The notes under the pieces were generated by a model. It searched no databases and was not told the DNA's origin. It worked only from the letters and a program-made list of their open reading frames with translations. From Bacteroidales bacterium M7 (GTDB lineage: Bacteria > Bacteroidota > Bacteroidia > Bacteroidales > Muribaculaceae), in assembly GCA_001689515.1 (NCBI GenBank), contig LUJR01000024.1, positions 62,001 to 126,000 on the forward strand: 64,000 nt of DNA, read 5' to 3'. This document shows, in pieces, positions 41,929-51,342 of the stretch. The first letter of the stretch is position 1; the number at the start of each line of letters is the position of its first letter. Both the position numbers and the translations under genes were made by a program.

Positions 41929-42459
41929 TCACACCGTGGCAAGCTCCACGAGGCGGTTGAGACCCGAGGCTGCCATGGCTATGCCTGTGACGAGGACTAT
42001 GGTGGCGTTGATGGTGCCGAGGGATGATGTCAGCAGCACTATCGCCACGACTATCATGCCGACCGGGACGATGTAGAACCAGAACGGCGGACGTGCCGGA
42101 CGGCTGGCGCGTATCATCAGCACCACATCCACTATGGCAAGGAACACGAGCAATGCTGCGAAAAGATACACTATGAACGCGGCGAAGAAGTCGGGCATGC
42201 ACACTATCCATATGCCGAGGAGTCCGCTGATGATGCTGACGGCGATGGACGAACTGTCGTTAGCCTCGCGGATGTCAGAGCCTGTGCGACGGCGGCGCAT
42301 CAATATCCATATGAGGTTAAAGACTGCCGGAATCAGCAGGGCGCAGCCGATGAGGATTACTATCCATCGGATGACATCGATTTGCGAGTGCATCACTATC
42401 AGGGCTATGCCCACGATGAGGATGATTATGGGAGTCAGCAGGTAAGATTTCTTATCCAT
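41929..42459 (-). CDS. HdeD-like (DUF308) membrane protein
   Basis: Inner-membrane protein of 176 residues with six hydrophobic segments in three pairs (LLTPIIILIVGIALIVM, VIRWIVILIGCALLIPAVF, SIISGLLGIWIVCMPDFFAA, FIVYLFAALLVFLAIVD, FWFYIVPVGMIVVAIVLL, ATIVLVTGIAMAASGLN). This matches the DUF308/HdeD family, one member of which is linked to acid resistance in Escherichia coli. The biochemical role is unknown. An inverted repeat CGTAATATCT/AGATATTACG lies about 35 bases upstream of the start. Confidence 0.8.
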   Translation of the reverse strand: MDKKSYLLTPIIILIVGIALIVMHSQIDVIRWIVILIGCALLIPAVFNLIWILMRRRRTGSDIREANDSSSIAVSIISGLLGIWIVCMPDFFAAFIVYLFAALLVFLAIVDVVLMIRASRPARPPFWFYIVPVGMIVVAIVLLTSSLGTINATIVLVTGIAMAASGLNRLVELATV

Positions 42460-42493
42460 GATTAAGTTTGAAAAAGTAGGGTTATGTGTGAAA

Positions 42494-42632
42494 CGTAATA
42501 TCTTATTGTGTATAGATATTACGTCCAGACAGCCTCACTTGTTCACTCCGAGTCATTGGATGGGGCAAGCGCAGGGGTGCTGTTCCCAATGACCTTAAGG
42601 ACACTAAGGACACTAAGGACGTTAAAGACTTA
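42494..42632. repeat. Intergenic hairpins and a 9-base tandem repeat
   Basis: The 181-base gap between tsaB and the HdeD-like gene holds a perfect 10-base inverted repeat CGTAATATCT/AGATATTACG (42494-42523), a wider one GTCATTGG/CCAATGAC (about 42553-42593), and four units of CTAAGGACA-like 9-base tandem repeat (42592-42632). Confidence 0.65.
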
Positions 42633-42640
42633 GGCTGGGG

Positions 42641-43333
42641 TCAGATGCGGGCTTTGGGCTGGGTGCCTTGGAAGGCTTTGAGGTAGTTGGGGGTGGAGTA
42701 GGCGAGGTCGAGGAAATCCTGGGCGTGCCATGCTTTCTCGGCGAGTGCCACCATGTCGGTGGCGAGGGGCACCACTCCTGATATATATAATGCGTTGGGA
42801 TGGCGTATGACAGGGACCGCCTTGTCGCTGCCTGTGCCGAAGATGGCTACGTGGTTGCGGTCAAGGATGTCGGCGAGTGAAGTCTCGTCGAGTATCATAG
42901 ATCCAGGCGCGGTGACTTCATTAAGGGCTATGTCATATACGCCCGTGAACGCTTCCATGCGCCTTGCATCTACCATCGGGCAGTAGAGGGTATCGTCGGG
43001 CAGCTCCGCTCCGGCAAACATCACATGTGTGACCAGCAATTTGAGCGTGTCGACACCTATGAGCGGGATGCCGAGAGAGTATGCCAGCCCCTTTGCCTCG
43101 CTGAGGCCTATGCGCAAGCCGGTGTAGCTGCCCGGTCCCATGGAGACGGCTACCGCATCGAGGCTCATGTCGTGGCGGCGCAGATGATCCATGCACTCGC
43201 TCAGGAAGCCGCTCAGGCGCGCGGCATGATTGTGGCTCTCCCACTCCTCGAAGTGCAGAAGGATGAAACCGTCAGACGAAAGTGCCACCGAACATACATC
43301 GGCTGATGTCTCTATGCTTATGATTGTCGCCAT
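42641..43333 (-). CDS. tsaB: tRNA threonylcarbamoyladenosine synthesis protein TsaB
   Basis: Partner of TsaD and TsaE in making the t6A modification at position 37 of ANN-decoding tRNAs. The 230-residue protein has the N-terminal ASKHA fold with MATIISIETSADVCSVAL and the conserved VSMGPGSYTGLRIGLSEAKGL region used for TsaD contact. The C-terminal half is degenerate, as usual for TsaB. It is divergent from yicC. A TAAATTTG -7 box lies on the minus strand at 43364-43371. TsaD and TsaE are not in the window. Confidence 0.93.
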   Translation of the reverse strand: MATIISIETSADVCSVALSSDGFILLHFEEWESHNHAARLSGFLSECMDHLRRHDMSLDAVAVSMGPGSYTGLRIGLSEAKGLAYSLGIPLIGVDTLKLLVTHVMFAGAELPDDTLYCPMVDARRMEAFTGVYDIALNEVTAPGSMILDETSLADILDRNHVAIFGTGSDKAVPVIRHPNALYISGVVPLATDMVALAEKAWHAQDFLDLAYSTPNYLKAFQGTQPKARI

Positions 43334-43424
43334 TTGCTGAAAAACATGCTAAAAAATGTAATGCAAATTTAGGTTTTTTCTCTCTTATTTCGCTAATTTT
43401 GTGGATAGAAACACTTATGAAGCT

Positions 43425-44306
43425 ATGCTCTTATCAATGACCGGTTTCGGAGATGCCACGGTGCAGGCTCCGGAGAGAAAAATCACAGTGGAGATAAAGT
43501 CGCTCAACTCCAAGCAGTTTGACATGTCGACGCGTGTCCCCTCCATCTATCGCGACAAGGATCTGGAGATGCGTAACCACTTGGCTTCGCGCCTGATGCG
43601 TGGCAAGGTGGATATGGTCATCACTGCCGAGAGCAGCAAGGGGTCGGAAGCCCCGCGCCTCAACCTTGACGTGATGCGTGACTATAAGGAGCAGATCACT
43701 AATGCAAGCCGCGAGCTCGGGCTGCCTCTGCCTGCTGACTGGTACAGCATCCTCGTCAGGATGCCTGACATATACGAGAGCAGCGATGCCGCATCGTCAA
43801 AGGTGTCGGAAGTGGAGGCTCAGGCTCTGCTTGACGCAGTGGATGAGGCTGCCGACGCTCTGATAGAGTTCAGAATGCAGGAAGGCGCAAAACTTGAGGA
43901 ATTCTTCACCAAGCGCATCGATGCCATAGCTACTCTGCTTGAGATGGTGCCGCAATATGAGTCGGAGAGAGTGGCGAAAATCCGTGCCCGCATCGAGGAC
44001 GGACTCGGTCAGCTCCATAAGGTGGACTATGACCGCTCTCGTCTGGAGCAGGAGATGATATTCTATATAGAAAAGCTTGATGTCAACGAGGAAAAGCAGC
44101 GTCTGGCACAACATCTGAGCTACTTCAAGACCACGATGAACGCAGAGCCGGGACAGGGCAAAAAACTCGGTTTCATAGCCCAGGAGATGGGACGCGAGAT
44201 CAATACTCTCGGTTCGAAGAGCAACCACGCCGAGATGCAGAAGCTCGTGGTCAAGATGAAAGACGAACTCGAGCAGATCAAGGAACAGGTGCTCAACTTG
44301 CTGTAA
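43425..44306 (+). CDS. yicC: YicC-family endoribonuclease
   Basis: YicC/YloC family protein of 293 residues; in E. coli YicC is an endoribonuclease acting in small-RNA turnover. The ATG at 43425 gives the standard N-terminus (LLSMTGFGDA). An upstream GTG at 43401 overlaps the TAATTTTG -7 box (43394-43401) and is rejected. The C-terminal DUF1732 region has the family motif KKLGFIAQEMGREINTLGSK and SNHAEMQKLVVKMKDELEQI. It is followed by gmk after a 78-base gap containing a palindrome, a pairing common in bacteria. Confidence 0.92.
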   Translation: MLLSMTGFGDATVQAPERKITVEIKSLNSKQFDMSTRVPSIYRDKDLEMRNHLASRLMRGKVDMVITAESSKGSEAPRLNLDVMRDYKEQITNASRELGLPLPADWYSILVRMPDIYESSDAASSKVSEVEAQALLDAVDEAADALIEFRMQEGAKLEEFFTKRIDAIATLLEMVPQYESERVAKIRARIEDGLGQLHKVDYDRSRLEQEMIFYIEKLDVNEEKQRLAQHLSYFKTTMNAEPGQGKKLGFIAQEMGREINTLGSKSNHAEMQKLVVKMKDELEQIKEQVLNLL

Positions 44307-44330
44307 TGCAGTAGCTTATATGCGAAACAT

Positions 44331-44354
44331 GTAGGGACATGCCGTGGCATGTCC
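44331..44354. repeat. GTAGGGACATGCC palindrome, single copy
   Basis: Complete copy with core ATGCCGTGGCAT between yicC and gmk, ending about 30 bases before the gmk start. In a transcript it would form a hairpin ahead of gmk. Confidence 0.8.
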
Positions 44355-44384
44355 GCATACAGCCACATGGTTAAAGGTAACAAT

Positions 44385-44960
44385 ATGGGAAATAAAGGCA
44401 AAATCATCATAATATCCGCCCCGTCGGGTACCGGCAAGTCTACCATCATCAACAGGATCATGGGCGACCCGTCGCTTGACCTGCAATTTTCGATAAGTGC
44501 CACCAGCCGCGAGCCACGCAAAGGGGAGGCGCACGGTGTCAATTACTATTTCTTCACCGCCGACGATTTCCGCAAGGCGGTTGCCGCCGACCTGTTCGTG
44601 GAGTGGGAGGAGGTATATCCAGGACGCTTCTACGGTACGCTCCGTAGCGAGATTGACCGCATAACCGGCGAGGGACACAACGTCATCATGGATGTGGATG
44701 TCAAGGGAGGCGTAAACATCAAGCATATGATGGGCACGGATGCCCTGTCGGTGTTCGTAAAGCCGCCTACGATAGATACCTTACGCGAGCGTCTTGAAGC
44801 CCGGGCTACCGACACCCCCGAGCAGATAGCCCAAAGGGTGGCGAAGGCAGAGTATGAGATGGAATTTGCCCCGCAATTTGACCGCATAGTGGTCAATGAC
44901 GACCTCCACACCGCCGTGGAGGAGGTGCGCGGGCTCGTCAAGGATTTTATCAACCGCTGA
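44385..44960 (+). CDS. gmk: Guanylate kinase
   Basis: Cytoplasmic kinase converting GMP to GDP, 191 residues from the ATG at 44385 (MGNKGKIIIISAPSGTGKST). In-frame ATGs upstream (44349, 44367) lie in or next to the palindrome repeat and would add residues absent from the family. The P-loop APSGTGKST, the GMP-binding SREPRKGEAHGVNYYF segment and the lid are visible. It is followed after six bases by nadD, so the two share a transcript with yicC. Confidence 0.94.
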   Translation: MGNKGKIIIISAPSGTGKSTIINRIMGDPSLDLQFSISATSREPRKGEAHGVNYYFFTADDFRKAVAADLFVEWEEVYPGRFYGTLRSEIDRITGEGHNVIMDVDVKGGVNIKHMMGTDALSVFVKPPTIDTLRERLEARATDTPEQIAQRVAKAEYEMEFAPQFDRIVVNDDLHTAVEEVRGLVKDFINR

Positions 44961-44966
44961 CATATC

Positions 44967-45575
44967 ATGGACTCACAGGGTCGCCAAGTTATAGGCATAC
45001 TCGGCGGGTCGTTCAATCCCGTACACATAGGGCATCTGATGCTGGCATCGTATCTGAGCCAGTTCGGACGGCTTGATGCGGTGTGGCTGACTCTCTCTCC
45101 TCTCAATCCGCTCAAAGCTGCGTCCAATGAACTGCTGCCTGACATGCAGAGGCTCAAGATGCTCCAGATTGCCACTGCCGAGGCTCATGGAGTGGGTGTA
45201 TGTGACATAGAGCTGTCTATGCCTCGCCCCTCTTTTACAATCGATACCCTCCGTCTGCTTGCCAGACGGTATCCGCGACGCAGGTTCAAGCTCATCATCG
45301 GGTCTGACAACTGGCGCATATTTGACAAGTGGCGTGATTATGAGGCTATACTTGACGAGTTCGGCGTGATAGTGTATCCGCGCCCGGGCTACGAGATAGA
45401 GACACCTATATATGAGAGCCGTGCGGAGTTTGTCAATGCTCCGATGACCAATCTGTCAAGCACATTCGTGCGCCATGCCCTCGCCAAAGGGGGTGACATG
45501 AACTTTTTCCTCCCGCCGGGTGTCTACAGATATATTCTTGACAACGGGCTTTACGGAGTCCGCAAACCACAATAA
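44967..45575 (+). CDS. nadD: Nicotinate-nucleotide adenylyltransferase
   Basis: NAD synthesis enzyme joining ATP and nicotinate mononucleotide, 202 residues. The nucleotidyltransferase motif GGSFNPVHIGHLML at residues 13-26 and the C-terminal SSTFVRHAL (the ISSTxIR-like motif) are present. It starts six bases after gmk. Length and start match the family. Confidence 0.94.
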   Translation: MDSQGRQVIGILGGSFNPVHIGHLMLASYLSQFGRLDAVWLTLSPLNPLKAASNELLPDMQRLKMLQIATAEAHGVGVCDIELSMPRPSFTIDTLRLLARRYPRRRFKLIIGSDNWRIFDKWRDYEAILDEFGVIVYPRPGYEIETPIYESRAEFVNAPMTNLSSTFVRHALAKGGDMNFFLPPGVYRYILDNGLYGVRKPQ

Positions 45576-45591
45576 TTTCCACACATTCCAG

Positions 45592-46092
45592 ATGTTAGCA
45601 CCTAATTCCTTGGCATTCATTGCCCTTTGTAACGAGTATTGTCAGGCTCTCGAGCAGGCACGTGAATCCACCCGCGACGAGTTCATAGCCACCATGCTCC
45701 GCCAGCTGCCGCGCATCTACATATCCGCCACCGACCTCAAACCCGATGAAGATATGCTTGCCGAGGATGCCTATATAGAAAATGTGCTTGACGAGCAGTA
45801 TTACGACTCGTTGCGCCGGCATATCGAGAATCTGCTGGGCGAGGATGACACATATCTCGAAGTGTTTGAGGAGGATATGAAGTATTCCGACACCCCCATC
45901 GCCGCAAGCATCTCCGAGGGACTGTGTGACATCTTCCAGGTGATGTACAATCTGCTCGACGTGGTGCGCGATGCTCCCGACGAGCTGGTCCAGTCATCGC
46001 TCGCCGCTGTCAAGGAGGACTTCGAGTCCTACTGGAGCCGCCCCCTCTGCAACGTGCTCCGCGCCCTCAACCACCTCCGCTACTTCGCCTGA
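45592..46092 (+). CDS. DUF5063 domain protein
   Basis: A 166-residue acidic, mostly helical protein of the Bacteroidetes DUF5063 family, function unknown. The ATG at 45592 (MLAPNSLAFIALCNEY) is chosen because the upstream extension overlaps nadD out of frame. No signal peptide or membrane segment is seen. It lies 16 bases after nadD and is probably the last gene of the yicC-gmk-nadD transcript. Confidence 0.75.
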   Translation: MLAPNSLAFIALCNEYCQALEQARESTRDEFIATMLRQLPRIYISATDLKPDEDMLAEDAYIENVLDEQYYDSLRRHIENLLGEDDTYLEVFEEDMKYSDTPIAASISEGLCDIFQVMYNLLDVVRDAPDELVQSSLAAVKEDFESYWSRPLCNVLRALNHLRYFA

Positions 46093-46098
46093 TTTGCG

Positions 46099-47103
46099 GT
46101 GACTTATACATATATGATGGAGATTATTGATACTTCAAAATCTGAATATTCGGATATCCTTTCGGCTGTGAGGGCTATAAAGGGTGCCATTATAGAAAGT
46201 AGATATGTCACAGCAAAGTTGATTAATAAGGAGATAGTCACCCTTTACTACAACATCGGTCGATTTATCTCCATCCGCTCCCGTCTCGGACATTGGGGTA
46301 CCAGTGCGATTTCTCGTCTTTCGTTGCTTCTTAATCAAGAACTTCCAGGATTAAGGGGTTTCTCGGAAACCCATATAAAGAATATGCGCATATTCTTTGA
46401 AGAGTGGCGAGGTGTTTTTGAAAATCGGCAGTTGGCGACTGCCGATTTAGCACCTATAACTGATGATGATTTTGAGAGGGTCGTAAATCGGCAGTTGATG
46501 ACTGCTGAAAGCTCTCGCTGATGGGCTGGTAAATACTCGCAATATAGCGCAACTAATTTCCATGGTTGTATTGATGACGAGTTGTTGCGACGAAGAGCGT
46601 TGCAATCGTTTAGGGATAACTATGTTTTTGATTTTGTGGAGTTGGAGGATGACGAGGATTTGTTTGACGAAAAAATCCTTGAAGGTGAAATAGTCAAGAA
46701 TGTCAAGGATTTCATCATGGCTTTCGGCCAAGATTTTGCCTATATGGGTAATCAGTACAGGCTTAATGTTGAAGGTCTGGATTATTTCATTGATTTGCTA
46801 TTCTATCATAGAGGTTTGCGATGTCTGGTTGCGATAGAATTGAAGCGTGGCTCTTTCAAGCCTCCGTATGCAGGTCAGCTCAATTTTTATTTGGGAGCAC
46901 TTGACGCATATGTGAAACGCCCTGATGAAAATCCATCAATAGGTATCATATTATGCCGGGAGAAATCAGACAAAATAGTAGAATTTGCATTCAGAAACAT
47001 GACTTCTCCCATGGGCGTCGCGACATACACCTTACGAAAGGAACTTCTCGAAGAATATAAGGATGCGCTCCCGGATCCAGATGATTTGAAACAGCTCATG
47101 TAG
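46099..47103 (+). pseudogene. Disrupted PDDEXK nuclease of the YhcG/DUF1016 family
   Basis: The first part (46099-46521) matches the DUF1016 N-terminal winged-helix region (VTLYYNIGRFISIRSRLGHW, LPGLRGFSETHIKNMRIF). It ends at TGA 46519-46521. In the same frame, the C-terminal nuclease domain follows (from about 46567 to 47103), with the catalytic residues in YFIDLLFYHRGLRC and AIELKRG and the typical NPSIGIILCRE. The central segment expected in the family (ISFTHH..ERLFYI) is missing, so an internal deletion plus an in-frame stop broke the gene. The direct repeats AAATCGGCAGTTG at about 46422 and 46484 lie in this region. AT-rich compared with its neighbours, so probably acquired. Confidence 0.75.
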
Positions 47104-47216
47104 TTTTTAAGGTGAGGTGTAATTCGGACCAGAAGGATTTTGGGCGGTGTTTGCGCGAAAATTCGTAACTTTGTAGTTCGCAAAGCTGCGGCTTGGCGGT
47201 GATGCTACTGACCGTT

Positions 47217-49061
47217 ATGAGAATCCCTGGAATAAAGCGCATGTATATGTTCATGTTGGAGAGCTTTCTGCCGCTCTTCGTCATGACTTTCTTCATCACG
47301 CTGTTTATAGTGCTGATGCAGTTCCTATGGCGCTATATCGACGACCTTGTGGGCAAGGGACTCGGAGTGGATGTCATCGCCGAACTGTTTTTCTATGCCG
47401 CGCTGACCATGATACCCATGGCTCTGCCGCTTGCCATACTGCTGGCTTCGCTGATGACGTTCGGCAACCTCGGCGAACAGTTTGAGCTTACTGCCATGAA
47501 GGCGTCGGGTGTGTCGCTGCTGCGGTCCATGAAACCACTCATCGCGCTTATCATTCTCATAGCCATAGGGGCATTCTTCTTCCAGAACAATGTCCTCCCC
47601 ATCGCACAGACCAAGATGTGGACGCTCCTATACTCCATGAGGCAGAAATCGCCCGAAGTGGAGATACCCGAAGGGGTGTTCTATGACCAGATTCCCGGTT
47701 ACAACCTCTTTGTGGAGACTAAAAACTCGGATACGGGCACGCTCTACAACATGATGATATATGATGTGTCGAAGGGTTTTGAAAACTCGTCAATCATCCT
47801 TGCCGACTCAGGGCGTCTGGCGTTCTCGGAAGATCAGACACACCTGTTTCTGAAACTGTGGAACGGAGAATCGTTTGAGAATCTTAAGGAGGCGGCATCA
47901 AACATGCGTAATGTGCCATACAGGCGCGAATCCTTTAAAGACAAGGAGATACTTGTCACCTTCGATGCCAATTTCAACCGCCTTGACGAGCAGGGCATGC
48001 GTAACCAGTATGTGGGCAAGAATCTCAGCGAGCTGCAAGCTACAATTGACAGCGTGGGGTTGCGGGTCGACAGCGTCGGTGCCATATATGCAGGTGACCT
48101 GCGCCGACAGCCTATAGTTGGCACAAGTGCCTACAAGACGGCATATGACGGCAAGAAATATACCTACACCAAGGATGACGGCTCCGAGAAAGCAGGGCGG
48201 TTGGTCGACATAGACTCGCTCTTCAGAGCCGGGGGCGCACAGCAGCGGTCGTATATCCAGTCAGCCCTCAACATAGCCCGGCGCAACAAACAGAACTATG
48301 AATTCAAGGCTCTTGCCATGAGCGAGGACCGCGAGACGATACGTCGCCATGCCATAGAGTTGCAGAAGAAGTTCACCCTGTCGTTTGCCTGCATAATCTT
48401 CTTCTTTATCGGTGCGCCTCTCGGAGCCATTATACGCAAGGGAGGCTTGGGCATGCCGCTGGTGATTTCGGTGTTTCTGTTTATATTCTACTACATAATC
48501 GACAACACCGGCTACAAGCTCGCACGTGACGGCCGCTGGGAGGTATGGGAAGGCATGTGGCTCAGCGCAGCCGTGCTGCTTCCGCTCGGCATCTTCTTCA
48601 CCTACAAGGCGGTCAATGACTCTGCTGTATTCAATGCTGATGCCTACCGCAACTTCATACGCCGTCTGCTCGGCAAGGCTCCTTATCGCGTTGTGACGCT
48701 CAAAGAGCTGGTAATGGACGATGTAGACCCGCAGAAAGCCATAGAGATGGTTGCCGCTCTAAGGGAGCGCGCTGAGCGGGTGATTGCCGCACATCCGTTG
48801 CGCCGGTGGGTTCCCCAGCGTTACGATCAGGAGCAGTTTGACCGACTGAGCGCGGAGATGGAGGCTGTAGTCACATATCTCGGCAATTCGCGTGACGTGC
48901 TCGTCATCAACAAGCTGATGGACTTCCCAGTGTTCCATACCACGCTGGTAGGGAAGATGCACATGGGTCGCGGTGCGCAGGTGCATGACGCACGGACGGT
49001 GGTCAAGGTGTGCAACGAGCTTATAGACATGCTCACGCCTAAAGCGACTGATAAAACATAA
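47217..49061 (+). CDS. LptF/LptG-type permease (YjgP/YjgQ family)
   Basis: Inner-membrane permease subunit of the LPS export machine LptB2FG, 614 residues. Three N-terminal membrane helices (LESFLPLFVMTFFITLFIVL; LFFYAALTMIPMALPLAILLA; PLIALIILIAIGAFFF), a large periplasmic beta-jellyroll (about 130-385), then three C-terminal helices (FACIIFFFIGAPLGAIIRKGG onward). A cytoplasmic tail of about 150 residues follows, longer than in proteobacterial LptF/G but usual for Bacteroidales. The start could be the ATG at 47217 or 47202; the promoter box TAACTTTG (47166-47173) precedes both. Confidence 0.88.
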   Translation: MRIPGIKRMYMFMLESFLPLFVMTFFITLFIVLMQFLWRYIDDLVGKGLGVDVIAELFFYAALTMIPMALPLAILLASLMTFGNLGEQFELTAMKASGVSLLRSMKPLIALIILIAIGAFFFQNNVLPIAQTKMWTLLYSMRQKSPEVEIPEGVFYDQIPGYNLFVETKNSDTGTLYNMMIYDVSKGFENSSIILADSGRLAFSEDQTHLFLKLWNGESFENLKEAASNMRNVPYRRESFKDKEILVTFDANFNRLDEQGMRNQYVGKNLSELQATIDSVGLRVDSVGAIYAGDLRRQPIVGTSAYKTAYDGKKYTYTKDDGSEKAGRLVDIDSLFRAGGAQQRSYIQSALNIARRNKQNYEFKALAMSEDRETIRRHAIELQKKFTLSFACIIFFFIGAPLGAIIRKGGLGMPLVISVFLFIFYYIIDNTGYKLARDGRWEVWEGMWLSAAVLLPLGIFFTYKAVNDSAVFNADAYRNFIRRLLGKAPYRVVTLKELVMDDVDPQKAIEMVAALRERAERVIAAHPLRRWVPQRYDQEQFDRLSAEMEAVVTYLGNSRDVLVINKLMDFPVFHTTLVGKMHMGRGAQVHDARTVVKVCNELIDMLTPKATDKT

Positions 49062-49103
49062 TTACGCCAATATATATCCAACCCTGCATAATACTTATCC
49101 ACG

Positions 49104-50318
49104 ATGAATGAAGAAATAAAACTCGACAGCATTGAGGAGGCTATAGCCGACTTCCGTGAAGGCAAATTCGTGATAGTGGTCGATGACGAAGACCGCGAAA
49201 ACGAGGGCGATCTCATCATCGCAGCCGAGAAGGTCACGCCTGATGCCGTAAACTTCATGGTTACCAATGCCCGTGGAGAGCTTTGCGCTCCTCTGACCAT
49301 ATCACGCTGTCACCAGCTCCATCTTGAGCATCAGGTGGCAGACAACACTTCGATGCTTGGCACACCCTTTACGGTGACTGTCGACAAGCTCCCTGGATGC
49401 ACCACCGGCGTGTCGGCGCATGACCGCGCTGCCACCATCAATGCCCTTGCCGACCCGGCTTCCACAGCCGAGATTTTTGGCAGACCTGGGCATGTGCACC
49501 CTCTCTATGCTCAGGACCAGGGTGTGCTGAAGCGTGCCGGACATACCGAAGCTGCCATTGACCTTGCACGTCTTGCAGGGTTGACGCCGGCTGCCGCGCT
49601 GATAGAGATACTCAACCCCGATGGCACGATGGCGCGTCTGCCGCAGTTGCGCAAGCGCGCTGACGAGTGGGGCTTGAAACTCGTGTCGATACGCGACCTC
49701 ATAGCCTACCGCATCAAGCACGAGTCGCTCGTGGAGCGCGGCGTGGAGGTTGACCTCCCTACCGAATACGGACATTTCCGTCTGATACCTTTCCGCCAGC
49801 TCGACAACGGTCTGGAACATGTGGCACTTATCAAGGGCGATATCACCACCCCTGAGCCTGTATTGCTCCGAGTGCACTCGTCATGTGCTACAGGTGACAT
49901 CTTCGCATCCAAGAGATGTGACTGCGGCGAGCAGCTACACCGCGCCATGCAGATGGTCGACAAGGAGGGACGCGGCATGATACTCTATCTCAGCCAGGAG
50001 GGTAGAGGCATAGGTCTGATGGAGAAAATCAGAGCTTACAAACTCCAGGAGGAGGGCATGGACACCGTGGAGGCAAACCTGCACCTCGGACACAAGGCTG
50101 ATGAGCGCGACTACGGCGTGGGTGCCCAGATTCTCTACCAGCTCGGCGTGCGTGACATGCGCCTGATCACCAACAATCCCGTCAAGCGAACCGGACTCGA
50201 GGGCTTCGGACTCCGTGTGGTCGAGAACGTACCCATCGAGATAGCCCCCAACGAATATAACCGAGTTTATCTCCATACCAAACGTGCCCGCATGGGGCAT
50301 GATCTGCACCAGTCCTGA
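49104..50318 (+). CDS. ribBA: Bifunctional 3,4-dihydroxy-2-butanone-4-phosphate synthase / GTP cyclohydrolase II
   Basis: Riboflavin synthesis enzyme of 404 residues catalysing both entry reactions. The N-terminal RibB domain (about 1-205) has [18 protein letters not shown], the acidic metal-binding loop. The C-terminal RibA domain (about 210-404) has the zinc site CDCGEQL and [17 protein letters not shown]. No FMN riboswitch fits into the 42-base gap upstream. It follows the lptG-like gene and precedes metX after nine bases. Confidence 0.95.
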   Translation: MNEEIKLDSIEEAIADFREGKFVIVVDDEDRENEGDLIIAAEKVTPDAVNFMVTNARGELCAPLTISRCHQLHLEHQVADNTSMLGTPFTVTVDKLPGCTTGVSAHDRAATINALADPASTAEIFGRPGHVHPLYAQDQGVLKRAGHTEAAIDLARLAGLTPAAALIEILNPDGTMARLPQLRKRADEWGLKLVSIRDLIAYRIKHESLVERGVEVDLPTEYGHFRLIPFRQLDNGLEHVALIKGDITTPEPVLLRVHSSCATGDIFASKRCDCGEQLHRAMQMVDKEGRGMILYLSQEGRGIGLMEKIRAYKLQEEGMDTVEANLHLGHKADERDYGVGAQILYQLGVRDMRLITNNPVKRTGLEGFGLRVVENVPIEIAPNEYNRVYLHTKRARMGHDLHQS

Positions 50319-50327
50319 TTACTCCTG

Positions 50328-51338
50328 ATGACTGAATACTACGACTATCCCAACGATTTTCCACTTGAACTTGGCGGGTCGCTCCCCAAGCTCAGGATAG
50401 CATATAATACCTACGGCACTCTCAACGAGCGACGTGACAATGTGGTGTGGGTGTGTCATGGACTGACCGCCAATAGCGATGTGCAGGACTGGTGGCCCCA
50501 CACAGTGGAAGAGGGACGCTTTCTTGACCCGCGAGACCACTTCATAGTTTGCGCCAATTTCCTCGGCTCGCCCTACGGCTCGTCGGGACCCATGCAGGTC
50601 AATCCTGCCACAGGCAAGCTTTACCTTGACCAGTTCCCGCGGTTCACCATCCGCGATATGGTGCGTGCGCACATGTTGCTTGCTGACCATCTCGGCATCA
50701 GCCGTATCAACACCATGATAGGGGTGTCGGTGGGCGGTTTCCAGGCTCTTGAGTGGGCTGTGATGAAGCCTGAGAGCATCGACAAGATGATACTTATGGC
50801 TACCGATGCTATCGCTTCGCCATGGACCATAGCCCTTGACGAGACCATGCGCATGGCGATCGAGGGGGACCCCACATTCGGCGATCCGACCCCCGATGCA
50901 GGCAAGGCTGGATTGGCTACGGCTCGTGCCATAGCCCTGCTCAGCTACCGCGGTCCCAGCGGTTACAATTTCACTCAGCGTGACGTGGAGGAACTGCCTG
51001 AGGTGCACCGCGCATCGAGCTATCAGCGTTATCAGGGCGAGAAACTCTGTCGCCGCTATGATGTATACAGCTACTATGCCATCCTCAACAGTTTTGACAC
51101 CCACGACCTCGGACGCGGACGTGGCGGGGTTGATGCCGCACTGGCATCAATCACAGCCAAGACGCTTGTGGTCGGCATCACTACCGACATAGTCTTTCCG
51201 CCCTACGAGGTCAAAGATCTGGCATCCAAGATACCGGGGGCTTCGTATGCCGAGATAGAGAGCCGTTTCGGACATGACGGCTTCCTTGTGGAGCATCAGC
51301 AGCTCCACGATGTGTTTAACCCATTTATCAACGGTTAG
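50328..51338 (+). CDS. metX: Homoserine O-acyltransferase (MetX type)
   Basis: Alpha/beta-hydrolase enzyme of 336 residues that activates homoserine for methionine synthesis, normally by acetylation. The nucleophile elbow is GVSVGGFQ (Ser134), a variant of the usual Gx[16 protein letters not shown], the acid Asp in TTDIVFPP and the His in RFGHDGFL complete the triad. It ends four bases before the lepA start, so both are cotranscribed. Acetyl- versus succinyl-CoA use is not settled from sequence reading alone. Confidence 0.9.
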   Translation: MTEYYDYPNDFPLELGGSLPKLRIAYNTYGTLNERRDNVVWVCHGLTANSDVQDWWPHTVEEGRFLDPRDHFIVCANFLGSPYGSSGPMQVNPATGKLYLDQFPRFTIRDMVRAHMLLADHLGISRINTMIGVSVGGFQALEWAVMKPESIDKMILMATDAIASPWTIALDETMRMAIEGDPTFGDPTPDAGKAGLATARAIALLSYRGPSGYNFTQRDVEELPEVHRASSYQRYQGEKLCRRYDVYSYYAILNSFDTHDLGRGRGGVDAALASITAKTLVVGITTDIVFPPYEVKDLASKIPGASYAEIESRFGHDGFLVEHQQLHDVFNPFING

Positions 51339-51342
51339 TCAA

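Noticed and set aside
49062..49103. FMN riboswitch before ribBA
   Set aside because: The gap is only 42 bases, too short for the aptamer, and none of its conserved elements is seen.
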